The position numbers were made by a program, and so were the translations under genes. The notes beneath the pieces were generated by a model. The model made no database searches and had not been told where the DNA came from. It saw only the letters and a program-made list of their open reading frames with translations. A stretch of 64,000 nucleotides of DNA from Streptomyces canus (GTDB lineage Bacteria; Actinomycetota; Actinomycetes; Streptomycetales; Streptomycetaceae), in the NCBI RefSeq assembly GCF_030815415.1, contig NZ_JAUSWW010000001.1, positions 1,240,001-1,304,000 on the forward strand, given 5' to 3'. The first letter of the stretch is position 1, and each line of letters begins with the position of its first letter. Of the stretch, positions 1-8,311 are shown in pieces.

Positions 1-15
1 GGAGCGCGCCCGGCG

Positions 16-887
16 TCAGGCCTTCGCCGTGTGCTCCAGGATCGCCGCGGCGAGCGGGGCGTGGACCTGGGGCGGAAGGGCGTGGCCCATCCCGGGGATC
101 TCGACGAGACGGGCGCCGCGGATCACCTGGGCGAGGTGGTGGGCGTGCGGGGGCGGGGCGACGGGTTCGGCCGGGGCGGAGATGACCAGGGTGGGTACGT
201 CGGTGCGGGCGAGTGGTGCGGTGCGGTCCATGCCGGAGGTGTCGGCACGGGCGTGCGCGGTGCTGGTGGCGTGGTGCCCGGTGTGCTCGATGATCGTCCG
301 TTCCCGTGCGCGGGCGTATGCGGCGTCGAAGGGCAGCTGGTCACCGCCCAGTACCTGCCAGTGCTCGACCCGGCGCGCCAACTCGGCCTCCGGGCCCCGG
401 TCCTCCACCGGGCGGGACCACAGCTCCAGGAGATGCGGGGCGACTCCGGGAAGCCGCTCCGGCGGGGTGCGGGTTCCGTCCGGACTCACGTAGGGGAGGG
501 TGCTGAGGGCGGCGGTTCCGATCAGTGTGGCGCTGAGCAGCCGGTCGGGGTGGTCGGCGACAAGGAGTTGGGTGAGCATGCCGCCCAGTGACATTCCGAC
601 GACGTGGGCACGTTCGACACCGAGCCGGTCCAGGATGGTGACGGCGTCTTCCGCGAGTCGGGTCAGCGGATAGGGCTGCTCGTCGAACCGCCAGGTGGAG
701 CGCCCGGTGTCCCGGTGGTCGTAGCGGATGACGTGATGGCGGGTGCCGAGCGTGTCGACCAGCTCGTCGGGCCACCCCAGCCCCGACGCCTGCGCGCCCA
801 TGATCATCAGCAGCGGGGCGCCCCGACCGCGCCGCGGTCCTCCACCCACAGGCGCACACCGGGGGCCACGTCGACCATGCGTTCCAT
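16..887 (-). pseudogene. Alpha/beta hydrolase, broken by an apparent 1-base deletion
   Basis: An alpha/beta-hydrolase-fold enzyme of about 290 residues, resembling the RdmC/aclacinomycin methylesterase group; the substrate is unknown. Visible are the oxyanion region LLMIMG, the nucleophile elbow GMSLGGM and the C-terminal histidine in GMGHALPP. The start is the ATG at 887, with GAGGAG 7 bases upstream, and it begins MERMVDVAPGVRLWVEDRG. That frame stops at 807, while the rest of the protein continues in another frame from about 822. One missing base within 822-830, a G-rich run, restores a continuous protein. This is therefore either a pseudogene or a sequencing error. A 17-bp palindrome lies 32 bases upstream of the start. 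Confidence 0.75.
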
Positions 888-918
888 GTCCGCGCTCCTC
901 CGCATCCACCAAACAAGA

Positions 919-935
919 CGATACGTACCGTATCG
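919..935. promoter_or_regulatory. 17-bp perfect inverted repeat, TetR-type operator candidate
   Basis: CGATACG-TAC-CGTATCG is a perfect 7-3-7 inverted repeat between the divergent starts at 887 (minus) and 1006 (plus). Its length and spacing suit a TetR-family dimer, and its distance from 887 suits repression of the hydrolase. No TetR gene lies in the window; one could sit just beyond the left edge. Assignment to TetR is inference. Confidence 0.5.
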
Positions 936-1005
936 CATAGCTCAACACGATGCTTCCCGCCGACCAGGTTTGCCGATCGCCGCCGCCCGTCCGTAAGTTG
1001 ACCCG

Positions 1006-1518
1006 ATGGGCCTTTTCGACAAGCTGACCGGCACGCGCCACCCCGACCGCGGCATCGCATCGCGTTCCGCCGAGGAGGTCCGGGCCGCGCTGCTCGCCGT
1101 CAACAGGCCCGACGCGCCGTACGTCGTGCGCAATGCTCGGCCCGACGAGCGCGCCGACCTGGTCGCGGAGTGGCGGATCGAGGAACCCGCCTGGCACACC
1201 TTCTTCGCCCGCACCCAGCTCACGTCGACCCTCCGGACGCGGATGCGCCTGGTCCCGGCCGATCAGGAGGTGCGGGCGGTCGACGAGCAGTGGCAGGTCA
1301 CCTGGGTCGGGGAAACGCCCCGGCTGGCCATCTCGCGCGAGTACTCGCGTGGGCAGGTCTCCATGGTCAGTCGGCAATGGACGTACGAGCGCGGGGACGA
1401 CGGCCGGAGGCACAAGACGGAGGTGTTCCGCTTCGATCCCGCGGAACTCAAGGACCCACTGCGCGCGGCGGTCCTCGGCGCGGGATGGACATGGCGCGGC
1501 GTGGTCTTCAAGCTGTGA
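1006..1518 (+). CDS. Hypothetical protein, 170 aa
   Basis: I do not recognise a named domain. It is a soluble protein with no signal peptide or membrane segment. It starts MGLFDKLTGTRHPD and is charged throughout, with an aromatic-rich second half that includes RQWTYERGDDG and ends GWTWRGVVFKL. Composition and codon use match the neighbouring housekeeping-like genes, so I judge it a real gene. It reads away from the hydrolase and is followed after about 60 bases by the small membrane protein gene. No function is inferred. Confidence 0.7.
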   Translation: MGLFDKLTGTRHPDRGIASRSAEEVRAALLAVNRPDAPYVVRNARPDERADLVAEWRIEEPAWHTFFARTQLTSTLRTRMRLVPADQEVRAVDEQWQVTWVGETPRLAISREYSRGQVSMVSRQWTYERGDDGRRHKTEVFRFDPAELKDPLRAAVLGAGWTWRGVVFKL

Positions 1519-1579
1519 CGCGCTGACCAGGCCGAGGCGTCCGTCTCATTTGCCGACCGGCCTGCGCGCCGAGCAACCC

Positions 1580-2227
1580 ATGGCCCAAGATGAGCAGGTC
1601 ATGCACCAACCCGCCACGCACCGTCCAGCGCCCCTGCCCGTTCTGCGGGCCGCGGTGTTCGCCGTCGTCGGCACGGTGCTGGGGGTGAGCGCCCACCATC
1701 TGGCCGCCGAGGGCGCCGTACCGTGGGCGCGGGGTTCGGCCGTGGCCGCCGCGCTGTTCGGTCTGGGGCTGGTCGGCGTACGCCGTCCCCGGCGCATGGG
1801 AACGGTCGTGGCCTGCAGTGTCGTAGGCCAGTCCGGGCTGCACCTGTGGCTGACCCTCGGCGCGCACGCACAGCCGCCCGCCCACCAGCACGGTCACCAC
1901 ATGCGGGGCGCCCACCCGGCCTCGTACGACTCCGTGGCGATGGCGGCGGCCCACGCCGTGGCCGCCGTGCTCGTCGCGGTGCTGCTGCACCGCGCGGACG
2001 CGGCGTGCTGGACCGTCGCGCGTGGCGTGGCCGCGGTGTTCGACGCGGCGCGTGCCCATGTCGCCGCGGCGCGCGCGTTGTTCACACGGCCCCGGACGGC
2101 GGTGCGGAACCGGCCGCCGGTGCTCGTGCCGATGGAGACCGGATGGTCCGCGGCCACCGGTCCGGTGCTCGCGTATGCGGTGGTGCGTCGCGGTCCTCCC
2201 GCGTCCGGGTCGGCCGAAGCCAACTGA
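1580..2227 (+). CDS. Small multi-pass membrane protein with His-rich loop
   Basis: About 215 residues with hydrophobic segments near residues 20-40, 50-68, 76-90 and 118-135. A His-rich loop (PAHQHGHHMRGAHP) lies between the last two and could bind metal. It is encoded 57 bases upstream of the secreted DUF1775 (YcnI) gene in the same direction. This suggests, by inference, that the pair handles copper at the membrane. The ATG at 1601 is an alternative start; neither start has a strong ribosome binding site. The C-terminal third is basic and probably cytoplasmic. Confidence 0.7.
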   Translation: MAQDEQVMHQPATHRPAPLPVLRAAVFAVVGTVLGVSAHHLAAEGAVPWARGSAVAAALFGLGLVGVRRPRRMGTVVACSVVGQSGLHLWLTLGAHAQPPAHQHGHHMRGAHPASYDSVAMAAAHAVAAVLVAVLLHRADAACWTVARGVAAVFDAARAHVAAARALFTRPRTAVRNRPPVLVPMETGWSAATGPVLAYAVVRRGPPASGSAEAN

Positions 2228-2284
2228 CCCAGCCGGGAGGCCTGTTCAGGCCGCCCCGGCGCACCCCCCTGCCTGGAGACACCC

Positions 2285-3004
2285 ATGTCCCGCACCACCC
2301 GCCGCCTCGCCGTCGCCACCGCGGCCGCAGCAACCGCCGTCCTGCTCAGCGCCGTTCCGGCCGCCGCCCATGTGGAGATCGAGGCCGAGAACGCACAGGC
2401 CCTCGCCCAGGACGTCGAGCTCACCTTCACCGCCGAGTCGGAGTCGGCGACCGCCGGCATCACCCAGCTCCGGGTGATCCTGCCCAAGGGCATCGCCCCG
2501 ACCGACGTGACGTACGAGGACGGCCCCGAGGGCTGGAAGTTCGCCACCACGGACGACGGTTACACCGTCAAGGGTCCGGCCGTGAAGGTCGGTGGCGACG
2601 CCGAGCACTCGGTCGTCGTACGGCAGCTGCCCGACGCGAAGGAGCTGGCGTTCAAGACGCTCCAGACCTACAGCGACGGCAAGGTCGACCGCTGGATCGA
2701 ACTGGGCGAGTCCGACGACGGGCACGGTCACGGGCACGGCAACGAGGCCCCGGTCCTCGAACTGAAGGCGGCAGCGCCGGGCGCGACCACGGTGAGCCCC
2801 ACCCCCAGCGCGTCGCCGACTCCGACGCCGACGCCCACCGCCACGGAGACCGGCGTCTCCCCCACCCCGCAGACCGCCGACACCGAACAAGACGAGGACA
2901 GCGGTCTGCCCACGGGCGCGTGGATCGGTATCGCGGCGGCGGTTCTGCTCGTGGCCGGGGCGGTCGTTCTCGTCGTACGGCGACGGGGCGGCGCTCAGCA
3001 GTAG
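2285..3004 (+). CDS. YcnI-like DUF1775 secreted/anchored copper protein
   Basis: A 239-residue DUF1775 (YcnI) family protein. A Sec signal peptide (about residues 1-28, ending AAA) precedes a mature N-terminus that begins with histidine (HVEIEAENAQ). In B. subtilis YcnI the N-terminal histidine is part of the copper site. The domain runs to about residue 165. It is followed by a His/Gly patch (DDGHGHGHG), a Thr/Pro/Ser-rich linker (about 168-200), one transmembrane helix (about 213-232) and a basic tail. This is the layout of a cell-surface anchored protein. It follows a His-rich membrane protein gene, and a strong hairpin lies 18 bases after the stop. Confidence 0.85.
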   Translation: MSRTTRRLAVATAAAATAVLLSAVPAAAHVEIEAENAQALAQDVELTFTAESESATAGITQLRVILPKGIAPTDVTYEDGPEGWKFATTDDGYTVKGPAVKVGGDAEHSVVVRQLPDAKELAFKTLQTYSDGKVDRWIELGESDDGHGHGHGNEAPVLELKAAAPGATTVSPTPSASPTPTPTPTATETGVSPTPQTADTEQDEDSGLPTGAWIGIAAAVLLVAGAVVLVVRRRGGAQQ

Positions 3005-3021
3005 TCCGGCGGCACTCCCCA

Positions 3022-3062
3022 AGGGCCCTCGCACCCACGGCGGTTCGCGGTGCGGGGGCCCT
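3022..3062. terminator. Bidirectional hairpin terminator
   Basis: The arms AGGGCCCTCGCACC (3022-3035) and GGTGCGGGGGCCCT (3049-3062) form a 14-bp stem with one G-U pair and a 13-base loop. It sits between the DUF1775 stop (plus) and the stop of a 32-residue minus-strand gene at 3066, as expected of a shared terminator. Confidence 0.7.
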
Positions 3063-3065
3063 GCC

Positions 3066-3164
3066 TCAGAAGTTCTTGACGAGCAACGTCGCCAGCCACA
3101 ACGCGACCACCACCGCGGCGAGCACTCCGACCACCTGGACGGCCCGGACAGGAATCCTGCGCAT
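3066..3164 (-). CDS. 32-aa single-pass membrane microprotein
   Basis: A 33-codon reading frame starting MRRIPVRAVQVVG and ending LLVKNF. It has a basic N-terminus, one hydrophobic helix of about 20 residues and a short lysine-containing tail. A purine-rich GAGGAGAGGG lies about 8-17 bases before the ATG. The stop abuts a hairpin shared with the convergent DUF1775 gene, which supports transcription from the minus strand. I do not recognise a family, and function is unknown. Such short frames can be fortuitous, hence the moderate confidence. Confidence 0.45.
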   Translation of the reverse strand: MRRIPVRAVQVVGVLAAVVVALWLATLLVKNF

Positions 3165-3281
3165 CGCGTCCACCCTCTCCTCGACTCCTGACGCAGTCCT
3201 ACCCCGGGCACTGGCCGACGGCACGGTTCACCGCGACGATCCGAGGGAATCCCGACCAATCGGCGGTCAAGGAGAGCCCCT

Positions 3282-4254
3282 GTGAAGGCCATCGTCCAGA
3301 ACGCCTACGGCTCCACCGACACACTGCACCTGCGGGACATCGACCGTCCCGTCCCCCGCGCCGACGAGGTGCTCGTCGAGGTGCGGGCCGCCGGCGTCGA
3401 CCCGAGCGTCTGGCACCTGATGACCGGACGGCCCTACATCGCCCGGCTCAGTCCACAGCTCGGACTGCGCCGCCCCGCCCACACCGTGCGCGGCTGGGAC
3501 GCCGCCGGACGTGTCGAGGCCGTGGGCGCCGAGGTGACCGGCTTCAAGCCCGACGACGAGGTCTTCGGCCAGTGCGACGGCTCCTTCGCCGAGTACGCGC
3601 GCGGCAAGGCCGGACAGCTCGCCGCCAAGCCCGCGAGCCTCTCCTTCGAGCAGGCCGCCGTCCTGCCCGTCTCCGGCGTCACCGCCCTCCAGGCCCTCGC
3701 CGTGGCGCGCCCCCGGCCGGGACAGAAAGTCCTCGTCATCGGCGCGTCGGGCGGGGTGGGGAACGTACGCCGTCCAGCTCGCGGCGCACTACGGCGCCCA
3801 GGTCACCGGCGTCTGCGGCCCCACCGCGGGTGACCTGGTCCGCTCGCTCGGCGCCACCGACGTCATCGACCACACCCACGAGGACATCACCGACCGGCCC
3901 GTCCGCTACGACCTGATCGTCGACGCCGCCGGCAACCGTTCCCTGACCCGGCTGCGCCGTATCCTCGCCCCGCGCGGCACCGCCGTCTTCGTCGGCGGCG
4001 AGGACGCGGGCCCCGTGCTCGGCGGCCTGGACCGGTGGGTCCGCGGACTGGTCCTCTCCGCCTTCGTGGGCCAGCGCCTGCGCCCGCTGTTCGCGGTCAC
4101 CCGGCAGCAGGACCTCCTCACGCTCAAGGCCCTCGTCGAGGCGGGCGCGATCACTCCGGTCATCGACCGCGCCTATCCCCTGGCCGAGGCGGCCGACGCC
4201 GTACGCCACCTGGAGAAGGGGCATCCGCGGGGCAAGTTGGTCGTCACGGTCTGA
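3282..4254 (+). pseudogene. Medium-chain NAD(P)-dependent quinone-type oxidoreductase, frameshifted
   Basis: A zinc-independent medium-chain dehydrogenase/reductase of the quinone oxidoreductase type (about 323 residues if repaired). The N-terminal GroES-like half starts MKAIVQNAYGSTDTL. The nucleotide-binding motif VLVIGASGGVG lies at about residues 150-160. After GGVG the frame runs into nonsense and stops at 3833. The continuation YAVQLAAHYGAQVTGV..., ending HPRGKLVVTV, lies in the next frame and stops at 4254. Removing one base within 3756-3763 (GTGGGGAA) joins them. It is either a recent pseudogene or a sequencing error; all other expected motifs are intact. Confidence 0.75.
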
Positions 4255-4277
4255 GGCGGCGTGCGGCCGCTGGGGCA

Positions 4278-4802
4278 TCAGTCGGTGCGCGCGCCCTGCT
4301 GACCGTCGGGGGATTCCACCCGGGCGAGCCAGGTCGTGAGGAGCGTTTCGAGGGTCGCGGCCTCGCCGGGTGTCAGCAGGTCCAGGAGTCGGCGTTCGTT
4401 GCGCATGTGGTCGGTGAAGGCCCGGTCGATCAGGTCGCGGCCGGGCCTGGTGAGGGCGACGATTCGGCCCCGCTGGTCGTCGTCGGCGCGTCGGCGGGTG
4501 ACCAGTCCGGCACGCTCCAGGCGGTCGATCCGCTTCGTCATCGCGCCGGTGGTGACCATGGTGTGGGCGGCGAGCTCGCCGGGTGCCCGTTCGTAGGGCT
4601 CGCCCGCGCGGCGCAGGGCGCACAGGACGTCGAACTCCCCCTCGCTCAGGCCGTAGTCGCCGTAGACGAGGCAGAGCTCCTCGGTCAGCCGGTCGGCCAG
4701 GCGGTGCAGTCGGCCGATCACTCCTTGCGGGGTGACGTCGACGTCGGGCCGTTCACGACGCCAGTCGGCCTGGATGCGGGCCACGCGGTCGAGTTCTTCC
4801 AT
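4278..4802 (-). CDS. MarR-family transcriptional regulator
   Basis: A 174-residue MarR protein. The winged-helix core runs from about residue 55 to 135, with the recognition region LAAHTMVTTGAMTKRIDRLERAGLVTRRRADDDQRGRIVALTRPG. The wing motif DDQRGR is typical. It is transcribed divergently from an EamA-type exporter gene 39 bases away. Two 20-bp palindromes lie between the starts, so it very probably represses both genes and is released by a small ligand that the exporter may remove. The ATG at 4802 is the only sensible start. Confidence 0.92.
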   Translation of the reverse strand: MEELDRVARIQADWRRERPDVDVTPQGVIGRLHRLADRLTEELCLVYGDYGLSEGEFDVLCALRRAGEPYERAPGELAAHTMVTTGAMTKRIDRLERAGLVTRRRADDDQRGRIVALTRPGRDLIDRAFTDHMRNERRLLDLLTPGEAATLETLLTTWLARVESPDGQQGARTD

Positions 4803-4811
4803 GGGGTCACA

Positions 4812-4831
4812 ATACCTTCCCGGGAAGGTAT
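4812..4831. promoter_or_regulatory. MarR operator 1, perfect 20-bp palindrome
   Basis: ATACCTTCCCGGGAAGGTAT is a perfect palindrome 9 bases from the MarR start and 10 bases from the EamA start. It shares the inner CTTCC/GGAAG arms with the next palindrome. Being this close to both starts, binding would block both genes. Confidence 0.75.
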
Positions 4832-4832
4832 A

Positions 4833-4852
4833 TTAGCTTCCATGGAAGCTAA
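4833..4852. promoter_or_regulatory. MarR operator 2, perfect 20-bp palindrome over the EamA start codon
   Basis: TTAGCTTCCATGGAAGCTAA is a perfect palindrome whose centre contains the EamA ATG (4842). Its axis lies 21 bases from that of the first palindrome, two helical turns, so two dimers could bind side by side on one face. Confidence 0.75.
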
Positions 4853-5759
4853 TGCGCGCTGGGTGGCGCTGACCGCGGTCGCGCCGGTGGCCTGGGGGAC
4901 CAGCTACTTCGTCACGCACGAGTACCTCCCCGCCGACAGTCCGCTGTACGGGGCCGCTCTGCGGGCGCTTCCCGCCGGGCTCGTCCTGCTCGCGCTGTGC
5001 CGCAAGCTGCCGCGCGGCGCGTGGTGGTGGCGGTCGGCGGTGCTGGGGCTGCTCAATATGAGCGTGTTCTTCGTGCTCGTCTATGTCGCTTCCCAGCTGC
5101 TTCCGACGAGCATCGCCTCGACCGTCATGGCGATGTCCCCGCTGACGATGATGCTCATCGCCTGGCCCCTGGTCGCCGAGCGGCCCGGCCTCGCGCACCT
5201 GACCGGCGCGGCGGTCGGGCTCGGCGGCGTGTGTCTGATGCTGCTCACCGGGGAGGGCGGGGTGAACGTGCCGGGCGTCCTCGCCTCGGCCGGGGCGATG
5301 CTGGTCTCGGCCTTCGGTCACATCCTGACCAAGCGGTGGAACGCCGGTACGGACCTGCTCGCCTCCACCGCCTGGCAGCTGACCGCCGGAGCGGTGTTCC
5401 TGCTGCCGGTCGCCGCGGCCGTGGAGGGTCCGCCACCCACGCTCTCCCCGTCGGCGCTCCTCGCCTTCGGCTATGTCTCCCTGGTCGCCACCGCGCTGGC
5501 CTTCACCGTCTGGTTCGCCGGACTGCGCCATCTGCCCGCGGCGACCGTGGGCCTGATCGGGCTGCTCAACCCGGTGACCGGTGTGCTGCTCGGCACGGCC
5601 GTCGCGGGCGAGGCGATGACGGGCCGGCAACTGTGCGGGCTGGCGCTCGTGCTGATCGGCGTGGTCCTCGGCAGGCCCGCGCGCCCGGCTCGACGGAACT
5701 CCCGTCCGCGAGCCCTCACGCCTCCCGCACCCGAGCCCTCCGCCTGCGATCGCCGGTGA
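4842..5759 (+). CDS. EamA/DMT-family exporter
   Basis: A 305-residue drug/metabolite transporter with ten predicted membrane helices in two EamA repeats (about residues 5-135 and 145-280) and a basic, Pro-rich cytoplasmic tail. The family exports amino acids, metabolites or toxic compounds; the substrate here is unknown. No Shine-Dalgarno sequence precedes the ATG. The start codon lies inside a MarR operator and the spacing to the divergent regulator is only 39 bases, so the transcript may be leaderless. Regulation by the adjacent MarR protein is strongly suggested. Confidence 0.9.
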   Translation: MEANARWVALTAVAPVAWGTSYFVTHEYLPADSPLYGAALRALPAGLVLLALCRKLPRGAWWWRSAVLGLLNMSVFFVLVYVASQLLPTSIASTVMAMSPLTMMLIAWPLVAERPGLAHLTGAAVGLGGVCLMLLTGEGGVNVPGVLASAGAMLVSAFGHILTKRWNAGTDLLASTAWQLTAGAVFLLPVAAAVEGPPPTLSPSALLAFGYVSLVATALAFTVWFAGLRHLPAATVGLIGLLNPVTGVLLGTAVAGEAMTGRQLCGLALVLIGVVLGRPARPARRNSRPRALTPPAPEPSACDRR

Positions 5760-5779
5760 AACCGGTGCAAGGTGGAGGG

Positions 5780-6583
5780 GTGACCGAACGACGCTTCGAC
5801 GTATGGGCGGCCGGGGACGCGTACGAGCGGTACATGGGCCGCTGGAGCCGACTCGTGGCCGACGAGTTCGTGGCGTGGCTCCCCTGCCCGCCCGGCGCAC
5901 GGTGGCTGGACATCGGATGCGGCTCGGGCGCCCTGACGTCCACGGTGGCCGCCCGCTGCCGGCCCCGGACGCTGCTCGGTCTTGACGGGTCCGCCGGGTT
6001 CGTCACCACGGCCCGTGCCTCGACCCCCGAACCGGCCCGCTTCGCGGTGGCGGACGCCCGGGCCCTGCCGGTGCGGGACGCGGTCTTCGACGTGGCCGTC
6101 AGCGGACTGGTCCTCAACTTCCTCCCCACGCCCGGTGTCGCGGTCGCCGAGGCGGTGCGCGCGGTGCGGCCCGGCGGCCTGGTCGCCGCCTATGTGTGGG
6201 ACTACGCCGAGGGCATGGAGTTCCTGCGCCACTTCTGGGCTGCCGCGACAACCGTGGACCCATCGGCGGCCGCCCACGACGAGAGCCGCCGCTTCCCGCT
6301 CTGCGATCCGACCGCACTGCGCGACCTGTGGGACGAGGCGGGGCTGACCCGGGTGACGGTCGCACCGATCGACATCGCCACCCTCTTCCCCCACTTCGAC
6401 GACCTGTGGTCCCCGTTCCGCTCCGGCCAGGGCCCCGCCCCCGGTTACGTCGCCACCCTCTCACCGGCCACCCGACAACGGCTGCGTCGGACGCTGCGCG
6501 ACCGAGTGCCGGCGGGGGCCGACGGCACGATCGCGCTGAGGGCCCGCGCGTGGGCCGTTCGGGGCCACAGGCGAGACCGCTGA
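5780..6583 (+). CDS. Class I SAM-dependent methyltransferase
   Basis: A 267-residue methyltransferase of the Methyltransf_11/25 type. Motif I is WLDIGCGSGALTS (about residues 39-51), the acidic motif II is LLGLDGS, and a later LPVRDAVFDVAVSGLVLNF matches the post-II segment. The GTG at 5780 is chosen because GGTGGAGG directly precedes it and translation yields VTERRFDVWAAGDAYERYMGRWS, the usual N-terminus of this group. It follows the exporter gene by 20 bases and may be co-transcribed. The substrate is unknown. Confidence 0.9.
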   Translation: MTERRFDVWAAGDAYERYMGRWSRLVADEFVAWLPCPPGARWLDIGCGSGALTSTVAARCRPRTLLGLDGSAGFVTTARASTPEPARFAVADARALPVRDAVFDVAVSGLVLNFLPTPGVAVAEAVRAVRPGGLVAAYVWDYAEGMEFLRHFWAAATTVDPSAAAHDESRRFPLCDPTALRDLWDEAGLTRVTVAPIDIATLFPHFDDLWSPFRSGQGPAPGYVATLSPATRQRLRRTLRDRVPAGADGTIALRARAWAVRGHRRDR

Positions 6584-6595
6584 CGGCGCCTGTGG

Positions 6596-7789
6596 TCACC
6601 GCGGCACGGACACGCCCTGTTTCTGGCGGAGCTCTACCGTGACGCCACGGCGCTCGAGGAGTTGGACGATCTCCTCGAAGTAGGTGAACCCCTCGCCGGA
6701 CGCGTCGTTGGCGAAGGCCTGCCGTGCGATGTGGGAGTCGTGCCAGACCAGGGTGAAGGGCGCGGCTATGCCGAACCCGCCGCCCAGACAGTCCCTGAAC
6801 GCGTTCCACTCCCGCCCGAAGTAACGGCCCGGACCCACCAGCGCCTCGGCCATCGCGCAGTGCAGGCCCGGTTCGTCGGTGACGAACCTGCCGTCGAGAC
6901 GGTGGACGCCACCGGAGCGGTCGGGGCGCCGCTCGCCGACACCGGTGGCCGTGAGTTCGAGCCACTCGTACCGGCCCTCGGTGGTGTACGGAGCCCATTG
7001 ATTACGGACCGTCGGAGCGCCCCGGTACCAGGTCTCCCAGACCGGGCGGGCCACCAGCGGGCGCTGGTCACCGCCGCCGGTGAGCGTGATGTCGAGGAGG
7101 TCGGCACCGAGCACGGACGGGCGTGCCTTCTCGATCCGCAGATACACGTTGTGGCGGTACATCACCCGGCCGTGGCGGTCCAGCGCCCACAGCCCCACCC
7201 AGTCCCTGTCCCACTTCCGCCGTCGACCCAGCACCGTGCGCAACGGCTCGGCGGGCTCGCAGCCGACGAGGTGCATGGGGACCGTCCCCCGGCCGTAACG
7301 GGAGGCGAACAGTCCCTCCACGTCCAGGCACTGCCCGGCGGGCGCGGCCCCCGCGGTGGTTCCCGCGAACACCTTGAACACCGGCTGGGCCGGCCGCGTG
7401 TGCTCCCAGGCGTGTTCCTCTTCGACGCCCGCGCCCACGACGACATCCACCAGTGCCGGATCGCTCCGATTGGGCCGGTGCGCCAGGACGACGGTGTCGA
7501 CCAGGGTCCACCACTGCAACGGCTGTTCCTCGTCCCAGACCTCGACGCACAGGTCACCCAGCAGCCCGGTGCCCGCGCCGTCCGGCAACAAGGCGTCCCG
7601 CAAGGGGCCTTCGGGAGTGCAGCCCCGCAGCGTCAGTACCTCGCGCGGCGGCGGCACCTTGTCGACGAACAGGCCCTCGACACCGGCACACCGTCCCCAG
7701 TACTGCTCCTCGCCGTCCGCGTCCTCCTGAACCAGCAGATACCTGACCGGGACATCACGTTCCCAAACCGCATGCTCCGCGCCCTGCAC
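6596..7789 (-). CDS. Barstar-family protein with two N-terminal repeat modules
   Basis: A 397-residue protein. Residues about 300-389 match the barstar fold (barnase inhibitor), with GLHCAMAEALVGPGRYFGREWNAFRDCLGGGFG as the helix-rich signature. Upstream are two related modules beginning near residues 34 and 154. Each carries C-x2-VEGLF and then L-x-GC-x-P-x2-PLR-x2-L about 20 residues later, so the N-terminal part arose by internal duplication. Barstar proteins bind and inactivate ribonucleases. No barnase-like RNase gene is near, so the partner may be elsewhere or belong to competitors; that is inference. It converges with the methyltransferase gene 12 bases away. Confidence 0.8.
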   Translation of the reverse strand: MQGAEHAVWERDVPVRYLLVQEDADGEEQYWGRCAGVEGLFVDKVPPPREVLTLRGCTPEGPLRDALLPDGAGTGLLGDLCVEVWDEEQPLQWWTLVDTVVLAHRPNRSDPALVDVVVGAGVEEEHAWEHTRPAQPVFKVFAGTTAGAAPAGQCLDVEGLFASRYGRGTVPMHLVGCEPAEPLRTVLGRRRKWDRDWVGLWALDRHGRVMYRHNVYLRIEKARPSVLGADLLDITLTGGGDQRPLVARPVWETWYRGAPTVRNQWAPYTTEGRYEWLELTATGVGERRPDRSGGVHRLDGRFVTDEPGLHCAMAEALVGPGRYFGREWNAFRDCLGGGFGIAAPFTLVWHDSHIARQAFANDASGEGFTYFEEIVQLLERRGVTVELRQKQGVSVPR

Positions 7790-7922
7790 CCATCCCCCGC
7801 ACTCGAACCGCCCGCACCTGAACCACGCTCGGGATCAGGCCCCCAGAAGCGTGTCACCCGAGCGCGGTTCACGCCTCTCAATTCATTACCGGTACCGGCG
7901 GCGGCCACGGGAGAATCGCGCC

Positions 7923-8273
7923 ATGGGGATCGATCTGGAGTTGCACAACGGACGTCCGCACCGGCCCGAGCGGCATCAGAAACCCGAGAGGCAGAGGCCG
8001 ACGCTGATCCGTCAGTCCTACGAGCATGGCGAGGCGCTCGCCGGACTGATCTCCGAGCTGCCCGTCAACACCTCGGGCAAGCTCTGGATGGTCGACCCGT
8101 ACAACGACACCCTCTTCAACGAGCAGGTGGCCGAGGCCGCCCTCCGGGAGATCCCCGATCTGCTGAGCCGCTGCACGGACGACGCACAGACCGCGGCGGT
8201 CCGGGACCTCGCCGCGTTCCTGGAGGCCTGCGCCACGACTCCCGGCAGCTGCCTCGTGTTCGTCGGAGACTGA
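7923..8273 (+). CDS. Hypothetical protein, 116 aa
   Basis: A soluble 116-residue protein of unrecognised family. It starts MGIDLELHNGRPHRPERHQKPE and ends CLVFVGD. The basic N-terminal 35 residues are followed by an acidic, helical region (EQVAEAALREIPDLLSRCTDDAQTAAVRDLAAFLEAC). The ATG at 7923 is preferred over in-frame upstream codons because the extra residues are arginine-rich noise. GGGAGAA lies about 9 bases before it. It is transcribed away from the barstar gene. No function is inferred. Confidence 0.65.
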   Translation: MGIDLELHNGRPHRPERHQKPERQRPTLIRQSYEHGEALAGLISELPVNTSGKLWMVDPYNDTLFNEQVAEAALREIPDLLSRCTDDAQTAAVRDLAAFLEACATTPGSCLVFVGD

Positions 8274-8311
8274 GCGGTCTCGCTCATACATCGCTGCTCC
8301 TACGTCACCGC

